A stretch of DNA of 64,000 bases, taken from NCBI GenBank assembly GCA_003246265.1, contig QKAU01000012.1, positions 1 through 64,000 on the forward strand, given 5' to 3'. The DNA is from Kiritimatiellales bacterium. Lineage in GTDB: Bacteria > Verrucomicrobiota > Kiritimatiellia > Kiritimatiellales > Pontiellaceae. Positions 17,283 to 25,816 of this stretch are shown here, piece by piece. Positions within the stretch are counted from its first letter, which is position 1. Every line of letters starts with the position of its first letter. Below the pieces are notes generated by a model that did no database searches, was not told the origin of the DNA, and was given only the letters and a program-made list of their open reading frames with translations. Made by a program: the position numbers and the translations under genes.

Positions 17283-19088
17283 ATGAAAAGTACACTGCTA
17301 TCGTTGCTCATGCTCCTTCCGGCCACCGGTGCCGTGGCGTCCTATCCGCATACGGATCCCGGCAATGTCGGGAACTGGGTGCTGCTCGAAGGGATGAGCG
17401 ACGAGTTCGAGACCGCTCCGCTGGATGAGGCCAAATGGCTGGTCCAGGGCCGCAATGGCCAGTTCCAGTCCAACTTCCGGGGCCGCGGGTACACGGATGC
17501 CGAAGGGGGAGGGGGCTGGCAGTTTTCGCCGGACAACGTCCGGGTGGAGAACGGCCTGCTGAAGATTACGACGAAGTACGAGCCCGACTACCCGTGGATC
17601 GACCTGGGCAACGGCACCAACGACTTCGACTTCACGACCGGCGCCGTGATCACGAAGCAGACGTTCCTCCGCGGGTACATGGAGATCCGCTGCAAGGCCG
17701 CCAATGCCAAGACGACCAGCTCGTTCTGGACGACCGGCAACGGGGCGGAACTGGACGTTTTCGAAGCCATCGGAAGCCATGCGACGCGGACGGACAAGAT
17801 GTGGTCGACCATCCACGACTGGCAGTTGCCGTCGACGCCCAACTATGTCTGGACGGAAACGGCGACCCTTCCCTTCGATTTCGGGGACGGGTTCCACACC
17901 TATGCCGCCGAGTGGGACGACACGTCGGTGAAATTCTATGCCGATGGCCAGTTGATTACTACGGCGACCAAGGCGTGGGTCGAGCAGAACGGCATCTATT
18001 CGCAGCGCTGGCCCCTGACCGGCGGCCAATACGTCTGGGCCGACTCCGAAATCTTTCCGTGGTGGGGCGTGCCCCCTACGAACAGCCTGCCCGCCGACTA
18101 CGAGATCGAATATATCCGGGTGTGGCAGCGGAGCGAACGCACCCCCTGGCAGGAGTTCGCCTTCCAGTACGGGCTGCCCGGATACAAGAGCGCGCACAGC
18201 GACGCGGATGATCGCGACGACTGGAGCGAATACGTGCTCGGGGGCAATCCGACCAATCCGGCCGACATCGGGGTGATGCCTTCGTTCGATGCCCAGACGG
18301 GGGCCTTCCTCTACCAGGTCAGGAACGATACCTCGCTGGTGGCCCGTGTGGTTTCCAAGACGGACCTGGCGGCGCCGGCGTGGACCACCAATGGAACCGT
18401 CCATGTCGCCAGCCATGACGGCGGGATGGGGAACTACACCAACCTGCTGGGCACGGCGGCCTCCAATCTCTTCGCGAAGCTGGTGGTGGAGGATCTTTAC
18501 GGCGTGGGCTACCACATCGTGATCGGTGAAGGCGGCAGCAATGGCGTGCCGAGCAGCGGGAATGGAAACTTCGAGGCCGGGACGGGTTCGGGGGCCGGGT
18601 ATGCGATATCGCTGATGCCGCACTGGCACAACCTCACCGCGGCCGAGTCGCAGACCTGCGGGACCACGACCGGGATGGAAGGCAGCCCGGAGCCGAACTC
18701 GCACGGGTGCTGGCTCTTCCAAAGCTTCACCGTCGCGAACGATACCGGATATACGGTCGTGGCTCCCGGGGAGCGGTTCTATCTCTCCCTGCATGGCAAG
18801 GCGCATGGCGACCCCTCCGTCTACAACGGCGACGAGAAGGTGGTGCTGATCCTGTTCACGACACCCTCGGGCGTTACCGATGCGACGGGCATGGGGGACA
18901 TCACGGTCCTGGGCACCACCAAGCTTCCGGTGAGCGGCGGATGGGCTCCCTACGTTGCGGATTCCGTATACCTGTCGACACCCGCGGACGTGGGGAAGAC
19001 GGTCTACCTGGGGTTGACGCTCGAAAATCCCACGGGGTCCAATGTCTTTCCGCGCTTCGACCGCATCGTGCTCGAAGTGAACAAGTAG
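17283..19088 (+). CDS. Secreted glycoside hydrolase family 16 enzyme
   Basis: GH16 enzymes are retaining endo-hydrolases of beta-glucans or galactans (laminarin, agar, porphyran, carrageenan). The start at 17283 follows an AGAGGG site and gives a signal peptide (about 1-19). The catalytic domain (about 20-285) carries the diagnostic ELDVFE, with nucleophile E156, D158 and acid/base E161. MSDEFE and IEYIRVWQR mark its two ends. Next come a Ca-loop/GGNPTNP module (about 290-415, ending LFAKLVVED) and a C-terminal domain (about 425-601) with GNGNFE and STPADVGKT, homologous in pattern to domains in 11075 and 23905. The subfamily cannot be assigned by eye. The neighbouring sulfatases and anhydrogalactose genes favour a sulfated galactan substrate. 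A family 2 element precedes it. Confidence 0.9.
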   Translation: MKSTLLSLLMLLPATGAVASYPHTDPGNVGNWVLLEGMSDEFETAPLDEAKWLVQGRNGQFQSNFRGRGYTDAEGGGGWQFSPDNVRVENGLLKITTKYEPDYPWIDLGNGTNDFDFTTGAVITKQTFLRGYMEIRCKAANAKTTSSFWTTGNGAELDVFEAIGSHATRTDKMWSTIHDWQLPSTPNYVWTETATLPFDFGDGFHTYAAEWDDTSVKFYADGQLITTATKAWVEQNGIYSQRWPLTGGQYVWADSEIFPWWGVPPTNSLPADYEIEYIRVWQRSERTPWQEFAFQYGLPGYKSAHSDADDRDDWSEYVLGGNPTNPADIGVMPSFDAQTGAFLYQVRNDTSLVARVVSKTDLAAPAWTTNGTVHVASHDGGMGNYTNLLGTAASNLFAKLVVEDLYGVGYHIVIGEGGSNGVPSSGNGNFEAGTGSGAGYAISLMPHWHNLTAAESQTCGTTTGMEGSPEPNSHGCWLFQSFTVANDTGYTVVAPGERFYLSLHGKAHGDPSVYNGDEKVVLILFTTPSGVTDATGMGDITVLGTTKLPVSGGWAPYVADSVYLSTPADVGKTVYLGLTLENPTGSNVFPRFDRIVLEVNK

Positions 19089-19160
19089 CCTGCTGCACAC
19101 GCCGCCGCCGCACCTTGACGTTCAATCGAAGCGGAGGAGCTTGGCGGGTTAAGGTTTCGC

Positions 19161-19205
19161 CTAGTCAGTTGACTAGTAGAATTTCTCCATGACCCGGGCT
19201 ACAAC
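19161..19205 (+). promoter_or_regulatory. Family 1 operator/promoter, copy 4 (perfect dyad)
   Basis: CTAGTCA (19161-19167), GT, TGACTAG (19170-19176) is a perfect 7+7 inverted repeat followed by TAGA. TACAAC at 19200-19205 is 30 nt after the TGACTAG start. It ends 24 nt before the PEP-CTERM gene and defines the symmetry of the family. Confidence 0.65.
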
Positions 19206-19229
19206 GTTGCCAACCATTCGGGGGGCAAG

Positions 19230-19925
19230 ATGAACAACGGGGGCAGGAACATGGGAAGGATTCTGGGCGTGATGCTGATGGCCGTTTCGGCATCGGTGGC
19301 GAATGCAACCATCTACTACTGGTATAGCGATGCGGATTTGGGTGGCAGCGATCCGGGATACGATTTGAAAACCCTGACCGGCAAGGGGGCGCAGGGCGGC
19401 AACATGGCGGTACTCTACAAGGCCGGCACCGCGCGCACCACCGGCACCTGGTACCAGGATCTTATGATCTATGATGATTTCTCCACCAGCCAGGGGGATG
19501 TCAAGGTGACCCAAACCACGCTGCTCAACGATCTCGGATGGATCTATATCGACAAGGAGGTCGATATCGATGACGGCGGCAACTATTTCACCGTGTTGTT
19601 CAACGTGGCGGTCGGAAGCCTTTCGGCCGGCAACCGGTTCATCGTCATGGATAAGGTGACGCAGCCTGCCAACGACCCCAGCGGCTGGGGAGAAATCTTG
19701 TGCTTCGACTCCCTGAAGGACAATGCAGGCATCCAATGGAACACGGTGCAGCAGGCCGTGCCCGAGCCGGCGACCTTGTCGCTTCTGGGCGCGGGCGGGC
19801 TGGGTTCGTGGCTCATGCGCCGGAGACAGCGGCGGATAGTGCGGCGCTGGGGCAAGGCATTCGAGGAGCTGGAGTACCACGCCTCGTTCCTCGAGGAAGA
19901 GCGCCTTGCCCCCGGCCTCCGCTGA
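19230..19925 (+). CDS. PEP-CTERM sorting-signal protein
   Basis: This 231-aa exported protein has a signal peptide (about 1-26), a beta-rich body of unknown function, then VPEP (177-180), a short hydrophobic stretch and an arginine cluster (MRRRQRR), the tripartite PEP-CTERM signal recognised by exosortase. Unusually, about 27 residues follow the basic cluster (to ERLAPGLR), whereas the signal normally ends the protein within a few residues. No exosortase gene is in the window. A second start (M8, at 19251) is possible; both have purine-rich sites. The only promoter candidate is the perfect family 1 dyad directly upstream. Its role may be in the extracellular matrix, but this is unproven. Confidence 0.8.
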   Translation: MNNGGRNMGRILGVMLMAVSASVANATIYYWYSDADLGGSDPGYDLKTLTGKGAQGGNMAVLYKAGTARTTGTWYQDLMIYDDFSTSQGDVKVTQTTLLNDLGWIYIDKEVDIDDGGNYFTVLFNVAVGSLSAGNRFIVMDKVTQPANDPSGWGEILCFDSLKDNAGIQWNTVQQAVPEPATLSLLGAGGLGSWLMRRRQRRIVRRWGKAFEELEYHASFLEEERLAPGLR

Positions 19926-20220
19926 GAGCGGCCGGATGGGTGATCCATCGGGCCGGCGCGGGTTCGCTGGCGCGGGCAGCTTGGCCGGTTTGGCCGGCCC
20001 CAACCCTCCTTTCAGCGGCACCGGAAGCATGCCGTTGCCTGCTCCCTTTGCGTCTCAATCGACCGGTGCGGGTGGTGTCCGGCAGGACCCGGATGAGCAT
20101 GATCCGCATGGTTTGTTGCAGAATTGCCTGTGGCATCCATACTGGATTGGTGCTTACATCCGTGGTTGGGCTTGAACCATCGGTCGGGCGCTCGTGCCCG
20201 GTCTGTTCAGGGATGCCGGT

Positions 20221-23200
20221 ATGGTTGCACGCAACGCACAACTGATCTCTCTTGCCGCTGCCGTCGCGCTGTTTTCCCCATCGGGGCGGTGCGGCATCTA
20301 TTCGGGCGCGGTCACGGCCGGCGCCTACGACCAGTTGCGGACCGATCTCCAGGAAAGAAGCACGGCCTTGTCCAACAAGGTGGCCGAGGCCCGGCAGGCC
20401 GGGATCGTCACCGACTATGCCAGCGTCTCGCTGGTGACGATCGGTTTGTTCAGGGAGCTGTATGTCCCATGGGACCGGGCCAACCCGAACGAAATCGATG
20501 CGATGTACCAGGCCAAGCCATGGATAGGCGCCAACGATCCGGTCTATGCCGCCCTGGGTGCCGACGGGCTCCCGTTCGACGAGCTGGCCGACTGCATCGA
20601 GGTCGCCGACGCGGCGATTGCCGAACTGGACCTGCAGCTGGCCGGCACCCTGTTTTTGCAGCCCCCCCCCGACTTTTCGTCGGGCCAGGTGGTGCTGGAC
20701 GGCTCCCATTACGAGCAGTACGGGAAGGTGGTCTTTCCGCACTACTTCTTTTGGCATCCCTTCCAGGAAGAAGTCATGCAGGCCTTTGGGCGCAGCGGTG
20801 AAGGGTACTATTCCGTGATGGACATGGGCTCCAGCAACACGATCAACTACACCAAAAGGGATAATTTCATTGCGCTCATGACCGATCAGGACGCGGCCAA
20901 CCGCGCTCCGATCCAGTTCTTCCTGGGGCACAAGGTCTATGGAACCAACTCGTGGCACAAGATAGAGCACCCCGATGCGTTCAACGTCGGCCGGCGGCTG
21001 TTCACGGATTATGACATCGATTATCCATGGGTCACCAACTGGCTGGATTTCCTCTTCCTCGAGGAGGTGGCCCCGGCGGTCCGCTTCTGCCGGAAGCAGT
21101 CGCGGGTCCACATGCTGTCGAACGAGCCGGTCTTCTCCATCCGGGCAGGCGGCGTCGACGCCGAGAGGGGCGTGTCGGCGTTCACCTGTGGCAAGTTCGG
21201 CACTTGGCTGGAGGGCAAGTACACGACGATTTCAAACCTCAATGCCGTCTATGCCGCGAGCCATCCCGGTTTTCTGGACGCGGCCACAAGCTATTATGCT
21301 CCGGGCATCGGGGTGGATACCAACCTCCAGGGCGGTCCCGTCTGGTACGACTGGTGCCGGTTCAACATGGACCGCGTGAACGAGTGGTTCGCCTACCTTC
21401 ACAACCGCGCCAAGGCCGTCGATCCGGAGGGAAGGACCCACATCAAGCTCATGGGCGAGCGATCCATGCATGCCGAGTTCCACGACGAGGGGCTCGACTT
21501 CGAAGCGATCGCCAGGCTGGTGGATATTCCCGGCGCCGACAACCAGACCAATCCGGCCCGCGGCGAATACGACGAACGCCTGCATGCCCGGGATTGGCGC
21601 GACCGCTACCACATGGAGTGGGTCAAGCAATCGATCATGCTCGATTTCGTAAAGTCGATCGCGCCGGACAAACCCTTCTACGATTCCGAATGGCACGGCT
21701 TTTCCGCCTCGAGATGGCGCGATTTCCACATGGAGCCGGCCTATGTGCGCTGCGCGTTGTGGATGGCCATGACCCACGGCGTTTCCGCCATCAACGCATG
21801 GGTCTGGAACCGCAGGGACGATGGATCGATCGATCCGCGGGCCGACTTCATCGGCACGACCCTGACCCAGCCGCTCCAACTCGACGCATGGGGCCGCACG
21901 ATGAAGGAGATCAACGCCCATGCCGACGCGTTTGCATCGCTGGTGCCGGCCAGGCGGTACTACATGGTCTATTACAGCCAGGATGCGGCGATCCAGGACA
22001 GGACCTATACGGGGGAAATGGAATCGGTCTACGAGGCGCTCAAGCTGCTGAACATTCCCGTCGGCTTTGCCACCTCCAGCGAGCTGGAGAACCTGGATGT
22101 GGAATCCCAAACCCTGGTGGTAAGTCCAACCGGGTTCATGTCCGATGACGATCTGGCCGGGCTCCAGGCCTTCGCGGCAGCCGGCGGGAAGATCGTACTC
22201 GTCGGGGCCGCCGCCAGCTTCCTGAAGGACGAGCTTGGTTTTGACAGATCAGGTGGATCCGGACTGTCGACCTATGCCGCCATCGACTTGGGTGGCGTGG
22301 AGGCGATGGCCGATGCGCTCGCGACCGCCTTGGCTGCGCGCCGGCCAGAAATGCCCGTGGAGATCCTGGTGGCCGATACCAACGGGACGCCCCGATACGG
22401 CGTGCTGGCATCCCAGTACGAGGCGTGTGCCTCGGGCAACCAGACAATCTCGCTGATCAACCTGGGCAAGGATGCGCGCCGGGTGGAGCTCAAGCTGTAT
22501 GGCGCACATCCTGCCGGGATCACCAACATGGTGACCGGGCAGGCCTTCCCCAATTCCTTCACGATGGAGCCGCAAGAGGCATTGCTTCTGCATCTGGCCT
22601 ACGGAGGAAGCAACAACCGCCTCTGGAACAGCTTCGTGTCCGCATACGGGCTGGATGGCTCCAAGGGTGGAAACCAGGACGGCGATGGCCGCTGCGACTG
22701 GGACGAATATGTGTTCGGCGGCGACCCGACCAACGCCAGCGCCGCCGGTGCGGCCCCGTTGCTCGATCCCGGATCGGGAGACTTGCGGTTCGATATCCGG
22801 AACGATCCGGTCCTCCGTGCCCACGTCCTGGCAACCTCCGATCTGAGCGACGGTGCATGGACCACCAATGAAAGCTTTGTTGCCCCGTCCGGCGACGGGA
22901 CGATGATGGCCACCAACAGCCTGGTAGGCACCGGTCCGGCACAGCTTTTCGCGAAGCTGCTGGTGGAGGAGGGCAACCGGCCGCCCGCATTCTTCGCCGA
23001 TCCCTTCGGCAAGCCCCGTGCGAATGCCGGCGTAGCGTATGGGGGTTCGCTGGACTGCGATGCGGCCGATCCCGAATTCGATCCGCTTGCGTTCTCCAAG
23101 CTGGCGGGGCCGGACTGGCTGGATCTGGCGTCCAGCGGGGAGCTTGGCGGAATCCCGTCGGAAACCGACGTTGGCCTGAATGTCTTCACGGTGCAGGTGG

Positions 23201-23718
23201 CCACCGCAACCGGAAGCGACACGGCCACCATGACCATCCTCGTGGATCCGCCGCCGGCGGAGGAGCTGGCCAACGATGATTTCGAGGGGGGCGACCTGGG
23301 CCGCTGGCTGGATGCCGGTGCCGATTCGCGGTGGCTGGCCAACCCCTCATGGTCGATTGGTACCGCCTGTGCGCACATTCGAGGCGGCAGTGCATCTTCC
23401 AACATCACGCTGGCCCACCCGCTCGACCTCGCCGCGCGAACACGGCTTGCCGTCGAATTCTCCTACATCTGCAACGGCATGGAGACGGGCGAGGATTTCT
23501 GGCTGCAGTTCAGCGGCGACAACGGTACGAGCTGGACCACCGTCGCCACCTACGTGGCGGACACGGATTTCACCAACGGTGCGCGGCGCTATCCCCGGGT
23601 GGTCCTCGACAGCACCAGCCATGCCTTTACCGGAAATGCATTGGTCCGGTTTGTCTGCGATGCGTCGGACACCAGCGACAACGTCTACCTCGACAATATC
23701 CTTCTCCTTGCCGAATAG
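20221..23718 (+). CDS. Large secreted clan GH-A glycoside hydrolase (GH42/GH50-like)
   Basis: The start at 20221 (MVARNAQLI) has AGGGA at 20209 and gives a signal peptide. The frame also stays open to an upstream GTG at 20194. Order in 1165 aa: a (beta/alpha)8 catalytic region (about 150-560) with acid/base candidate E302 in SNEPVF and nucleophile candidate E490 in YDSEWHGF; a Rossmann-like middle domain (about 575-700) resembling the GH42 trimerisation domain; a Ca-loop/GGDPTN module (about 805-915, ending LFAKLLVEE); a He_PIG domain (about 920-1010); and a C-terminal jelly-roll-like domain (about 1015-1165). Such enzymes are beta-galactosidases or beta-agarases. The family call is by motif pattern only. 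The 295-nt upstream gap has neither regulatory element. Confidence 0.75.
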   Translation: MVARNAQLISLAAAVALFSPSGRCGIYSGAVTAGAYDQLRTDLQERSTALSNKVAEARQAGIVTDYASVSLVTIGLFRELYVPWDRANPNEIDAMYQAKPWIGANDPVYAALGADGLPFDELADCIEVADAAIAELDLQLAGTLFLQPPPDFSSGQVVLDGSHYEQYGKVVFPHYFFWHPFQEEVMQAFGRSGEGYYSVMDMGSSNTINYTKRDNFIALMTDQDAANRAPIQFFLGHKVYGTNSWHKIEHPDAFNVGRRLFTDYDIDYPWVTNWLDFLFLEEVAPAVRFCRKQSRVHMLSNEPVFSIRAGGVDAERGVSAFTCGKFGTWLEGKYTTISNLNAVYAASHPGFLDAATSYYAPGIGVDTNLQGGPVWYDWCRFNMDRVNEWFAYLHNRAKAVDPEGRTHIKLMGERSMHAEFHDEGLDFEAIARLVDIPGADNQTNPARGEYDERLHARDWRDRYHMEWVKQSIMLDFVKSIAPDKPFYDSEWHGFSASRWRDFHMEPAYVRCALWMAMTHGVSAINAWVWNRRDDGSIDPRADFIGTTLTQPLQLDAWGRTMKEINAHADAFASLVPARRYYMVYYSQDAAIQDRTYTGEMESVYEALKLLNIPVGFATSSELENLDVESQTLVVSPTGFMSDDDLAGLQAFAAAGGKIVLVGAAASFLKDELGFDRSGGSGLSTYAAIDLGGVEAMADALATALAARRPEMPVEILVADTNGTPRYGVLASQYEACASGNQTISLINLGKDARRVELKLYGAHPAGITNMVTGQAFPNSFTMEPQEALLLHLAYGGSNNRLWNSFVSAYGLDGSKGGNQDGDGRCDWDEYVFGGDPTNASAAGAAPLLDPGSGDLRFDIRNDPVLRAHVLATSDLSDGAWTTNESFVAPSGDGTMMATNSLVGTGPAQLFAKLLVEEGNRPPAFFADPFGKPRANAGVAYGGSLDCDAADPEFDPLAFSKLAGPDWLDLASSGELGGIPSETDVGLNVFTVQVATATGSDTATMTILVDPPPAEELANDDFEGGDLGRWLDAGADSRWLANPSWSIGTACAHIRGGSASSNITLAHPLDLAARTRLAVEFSYICNGMETGEDFWLQFSGDNGTSWTTVATYVADTDFTNGARRYPRVVLDSTSHAFTGNALVRFVCDASDTSDNVYLDNILLLAE

Positions 23719-23734
23719 GAATCCAGACCGACCG

Positions 23735-23773
23735 TGCAATCGAGGCTAGGTTTAATATAAAAACGGCTATGTC
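23735..23773 (+). promoter_or_regulatory. Family 2 regulatory/promoter element, copy C
   Basis: TGCAATCG starts at 23735, TTTAATAT at 23751 (TAAT at +18) and GGCTATGTC at 23765 (+30). It also shares AGGC after the first block with copy E. The coding start is at 23905. Confidence 0.55.
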
Positions 23774-23904
23774 AATTTTCCCGGGGAGAGGCATCCTATA
23801 AATGAGTCCATGCCCCTGGATTGAAATAGTGAAACGGCGGGCATGCAATGAGGAGAACCTTTGGGCGCGTCGACGATGCGAACCAAAAAACTAGGAGTAG
23901 ACCC

Positions 23905-25596
23905 ATGAAGCTTAGCATTCCAATTATCGCAGCCTCGCTGCTGGCCGGCATAGGAACGGCCCACGCCACGGTCGTCGAATTCACCAGCGGTGAAGGCTAT
24001 TCCAACGGATGGATCACAGCCTATGCGGACTGGGATGGCGCCGTAACCAACAACGTGGTTGATGCGACCGGAACCGGCTACAACGGCGCGACCGGCATTG
24101 TCGACTTGTCGGATACCGCATGGACCGATGCGACGTTCACGGAGAACATCGAGATGAACTCGGCCGGCGACACTATGACGGCCAGGTTCCGCTTCCGCTA
24201 CACGGCCACCCAGGTGCCGATCGGCATCGCCCAGCGCGGGGTCTTCAGCGCCTCGATCGTGGGCGTGGAGACCAACGGCGAAGCCCGTTGCGGAGTTAGG
24301 CGCGTACAATCCGGCGGCGTTCTGCGGTTGTTCCATCAGAGCGCCAGTGGCGGATCCAATGGTAGCTCAGTGCCGGAAACCATGGTGGGCATCACCAATG
24401 TGAACGACACGAGCGACTGGCTTGAACTTACGCTCGAGCTGGTCAAGAACGGACCCGGCGCCGCCGATTTCATCTACACGCGCACGCTTAGCAACCTGGT
24501 CTCTGGCGTGGAGCTGATGAGCGACAAGACGGTGGGCTATGAGCCTCAGTTCGCCCTGTACTTGAGTCCCCATGCGCGGGCAAAGTTCAGTTCCGGTTGG
24601 GAGCCCAACCTGAGCGGCACCACCAACCGGGTCCTTGACCGCTTCGAAGTGTTCAGTTCCTTCACGCCCAAGACCACCGTGATCCTCAGTTCGAATACGG
24701 GCAATGGCGGTTTCCAGGACCTGTATGTGGCGGGAACTGGCAGTCAGGCCTATACCAACGTGCCGCACTGGTTCAACATGGGCGGGCCCGAGACCACTAC
24801 TTGCAGCACGGATACCAGCATGAACTGGAACGGCGGCGGTCGCGGCGGCTATCCGTTCGACAATCGCCACATGGTCAACGACACCGGCTATACCTGCGTG
24901 TCGACGGGAGAAGTGTTCAGTCTGACCTATGGTTTCGCCACTGTGGGTGCCAATTGGGATGGGAACGAAACCAACCGCACCTACCTGTTTACAACGGCTG
25001 TGCCAGTGGATGGAAACATCACGACCGCAGACAGGACGACCGTTGTGGGCGTCATTGATTTCGCTGTCACGACGAACGTCTTTGCCGAGTTTCCGATCTT
25101 CGATGCCTTCTACACCACCACGGCATCCGACGTGGGCAAGACCTTCTACTTCGCCAGCGTGCTGATCGATCCTTCCGTAACGAAGGTCACCAATGCACGC
25201 CTGGACGACTTCGCCCTGTCCGTTAAGACCTATGGTTCCGTTCTGGCTCCGTGGGATCAGTTTGTGGAAGACTATGGCATCACGAACGGTCCGTCCGGAG
25301 ACCAGGACCTTGACGGCGAGAACAACTACTACGAATATGTCCTGGGTGGCGACCCGACCAACGGGGCGGTCAAGGGGCAGCAGCCGGTGTTTGACCCTGC
25401 CGGCAAGTACCTCTTCTCCCTCCGCGGGGACAGCACCCTCTCCTATTCGGTGCTCACGAATACCGATCTGATATTCGGCTCGTGGGGGACCAACGGCCCG
25501 ATCGCGGTCGGCGAAAACGACGGGGCGATGCATGCCCTCACCAATACGGTCGGTACGGCCAGCAGTGAGCTGTTCATGAAGCTGATCGTCGAATAG
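23905..25596 (+). CDS. Exported beta-rich protein, paralogue of the 8942 product
   Basis: The start at 23905 (MKLSIP) has AGGAG at 23893 with 7-nt spacing and gives a signal peptide (1-21). The first domain (about 22-255) begins SGEGYSNGW and resembles the 8942 product and the kinase sensor. The second (about 262-440) has GNGGF, C-S-T-D-T and TTASDVGKT, the motif set shared with the 11075 and GH16 proteins. The third (about 450-563) is the Ca-loop (DQDLDGENN), GGDPTN and a terminal beta domain ending LFMKLIVE. No catalytic motif is visible. A carbohydrate-binding or surface protein is plausible, but I do not recognise a named family. It is monocistronic: family 2 element upstream, 12-bp-stem terminator downstream. 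Confidence 0.75.
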   Translation: MKLSIPIIAASLLAGIGTAHATVVEFTSGEGYSNGWITAYADWDGAVTNNVVDATGTGYNGATGIVDLSDTAWTDATFTENIEMNSAGDTMTARFRFRYTATQVPIGIAQRGVFSASIVGVETNGEARCGVRRVQSGGVLRLFHQSASGGSNGSSVPETMVGITNVNDTSDWLELTLELVKNGPGAADFIYTRTLSNLVSGVELMSDKTVGYEPQFALYLSPHARAKFSSGWEPNLSGTTNRVLDRFEVFSSFTPKTTVILSSNTGNGGFQDLYVAGTGSQAYTNVPHWFNMGGPETTTCSTDTSMNWNGGGRGGYPFDNRHMVNDTGYTCVSTGEVFSLTYGFATVGANWDGNETNRTYLFTTAVPVDGNITTADRTTVVGVIDFAVTTNVFAEFPIFDAFYTTTASDVGKTFYFASVLIDPSVTKVTNARLDDFALSVKTYGSVLAPWDQFVEDYGITNGPSGDQDLDGENNYYEYVLGGDPTNGAVKGQQPVFDPAGKYLFSLRGDSTLSYSVLTNTDLIFGSWGTNGPIAVGENDGAMHALTNTVGTASSELFMKLIVE

Positions 25597-25624
25597 GCAG
25601 GCCGGTCGCCCTTGGACCGGAATT

Positions 25625-25661
25625 CCCGTTCTCCCGCGATATCCCGGGAGAACGGGTTTTT
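25625..25661 (+). terminator. Rho-independent terminator after 23905 gene
   Basis: A perfect 12-bp stem, CCCGTTCTCCCG (25625-25636) and CGGGAGAACGGG (25645-25656), with an 8-nt loop is followed by TTTTTCTTTT. Confidence 0.9.
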
Positions 25662-25725
25662 CTTTTCCTGTCGAGGCGGCGGGCATATACTCTGCTCCGT
25701 TGGGGGCGGTGCAGTCCACTTGTCA

Positions 25726-25764
25726 TGCAAGATCGTATTGGATTAATGAAAGAATGGCTATGTG
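25726..25764 (+). promoter_or_regulatory. Family 2 regulatory/promoter element, copy D
   Basis: TGCAAGATCG at 25726 is identical to copy A over 10 bases. TAAT lies at 25744 (+18) and GGCTATGTG at 25756 (+30). A TTGTCA at 25720 could be a -35, 16 nt before an ATTAAT -10. The next start is 25817. Confidence 0.55.
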
Positions 25765-25816
25765 GTGGCGGTGGAAGACCTGCTAGCTTATCGGGTGCAA
25801 AGGATGGGATGCGACT

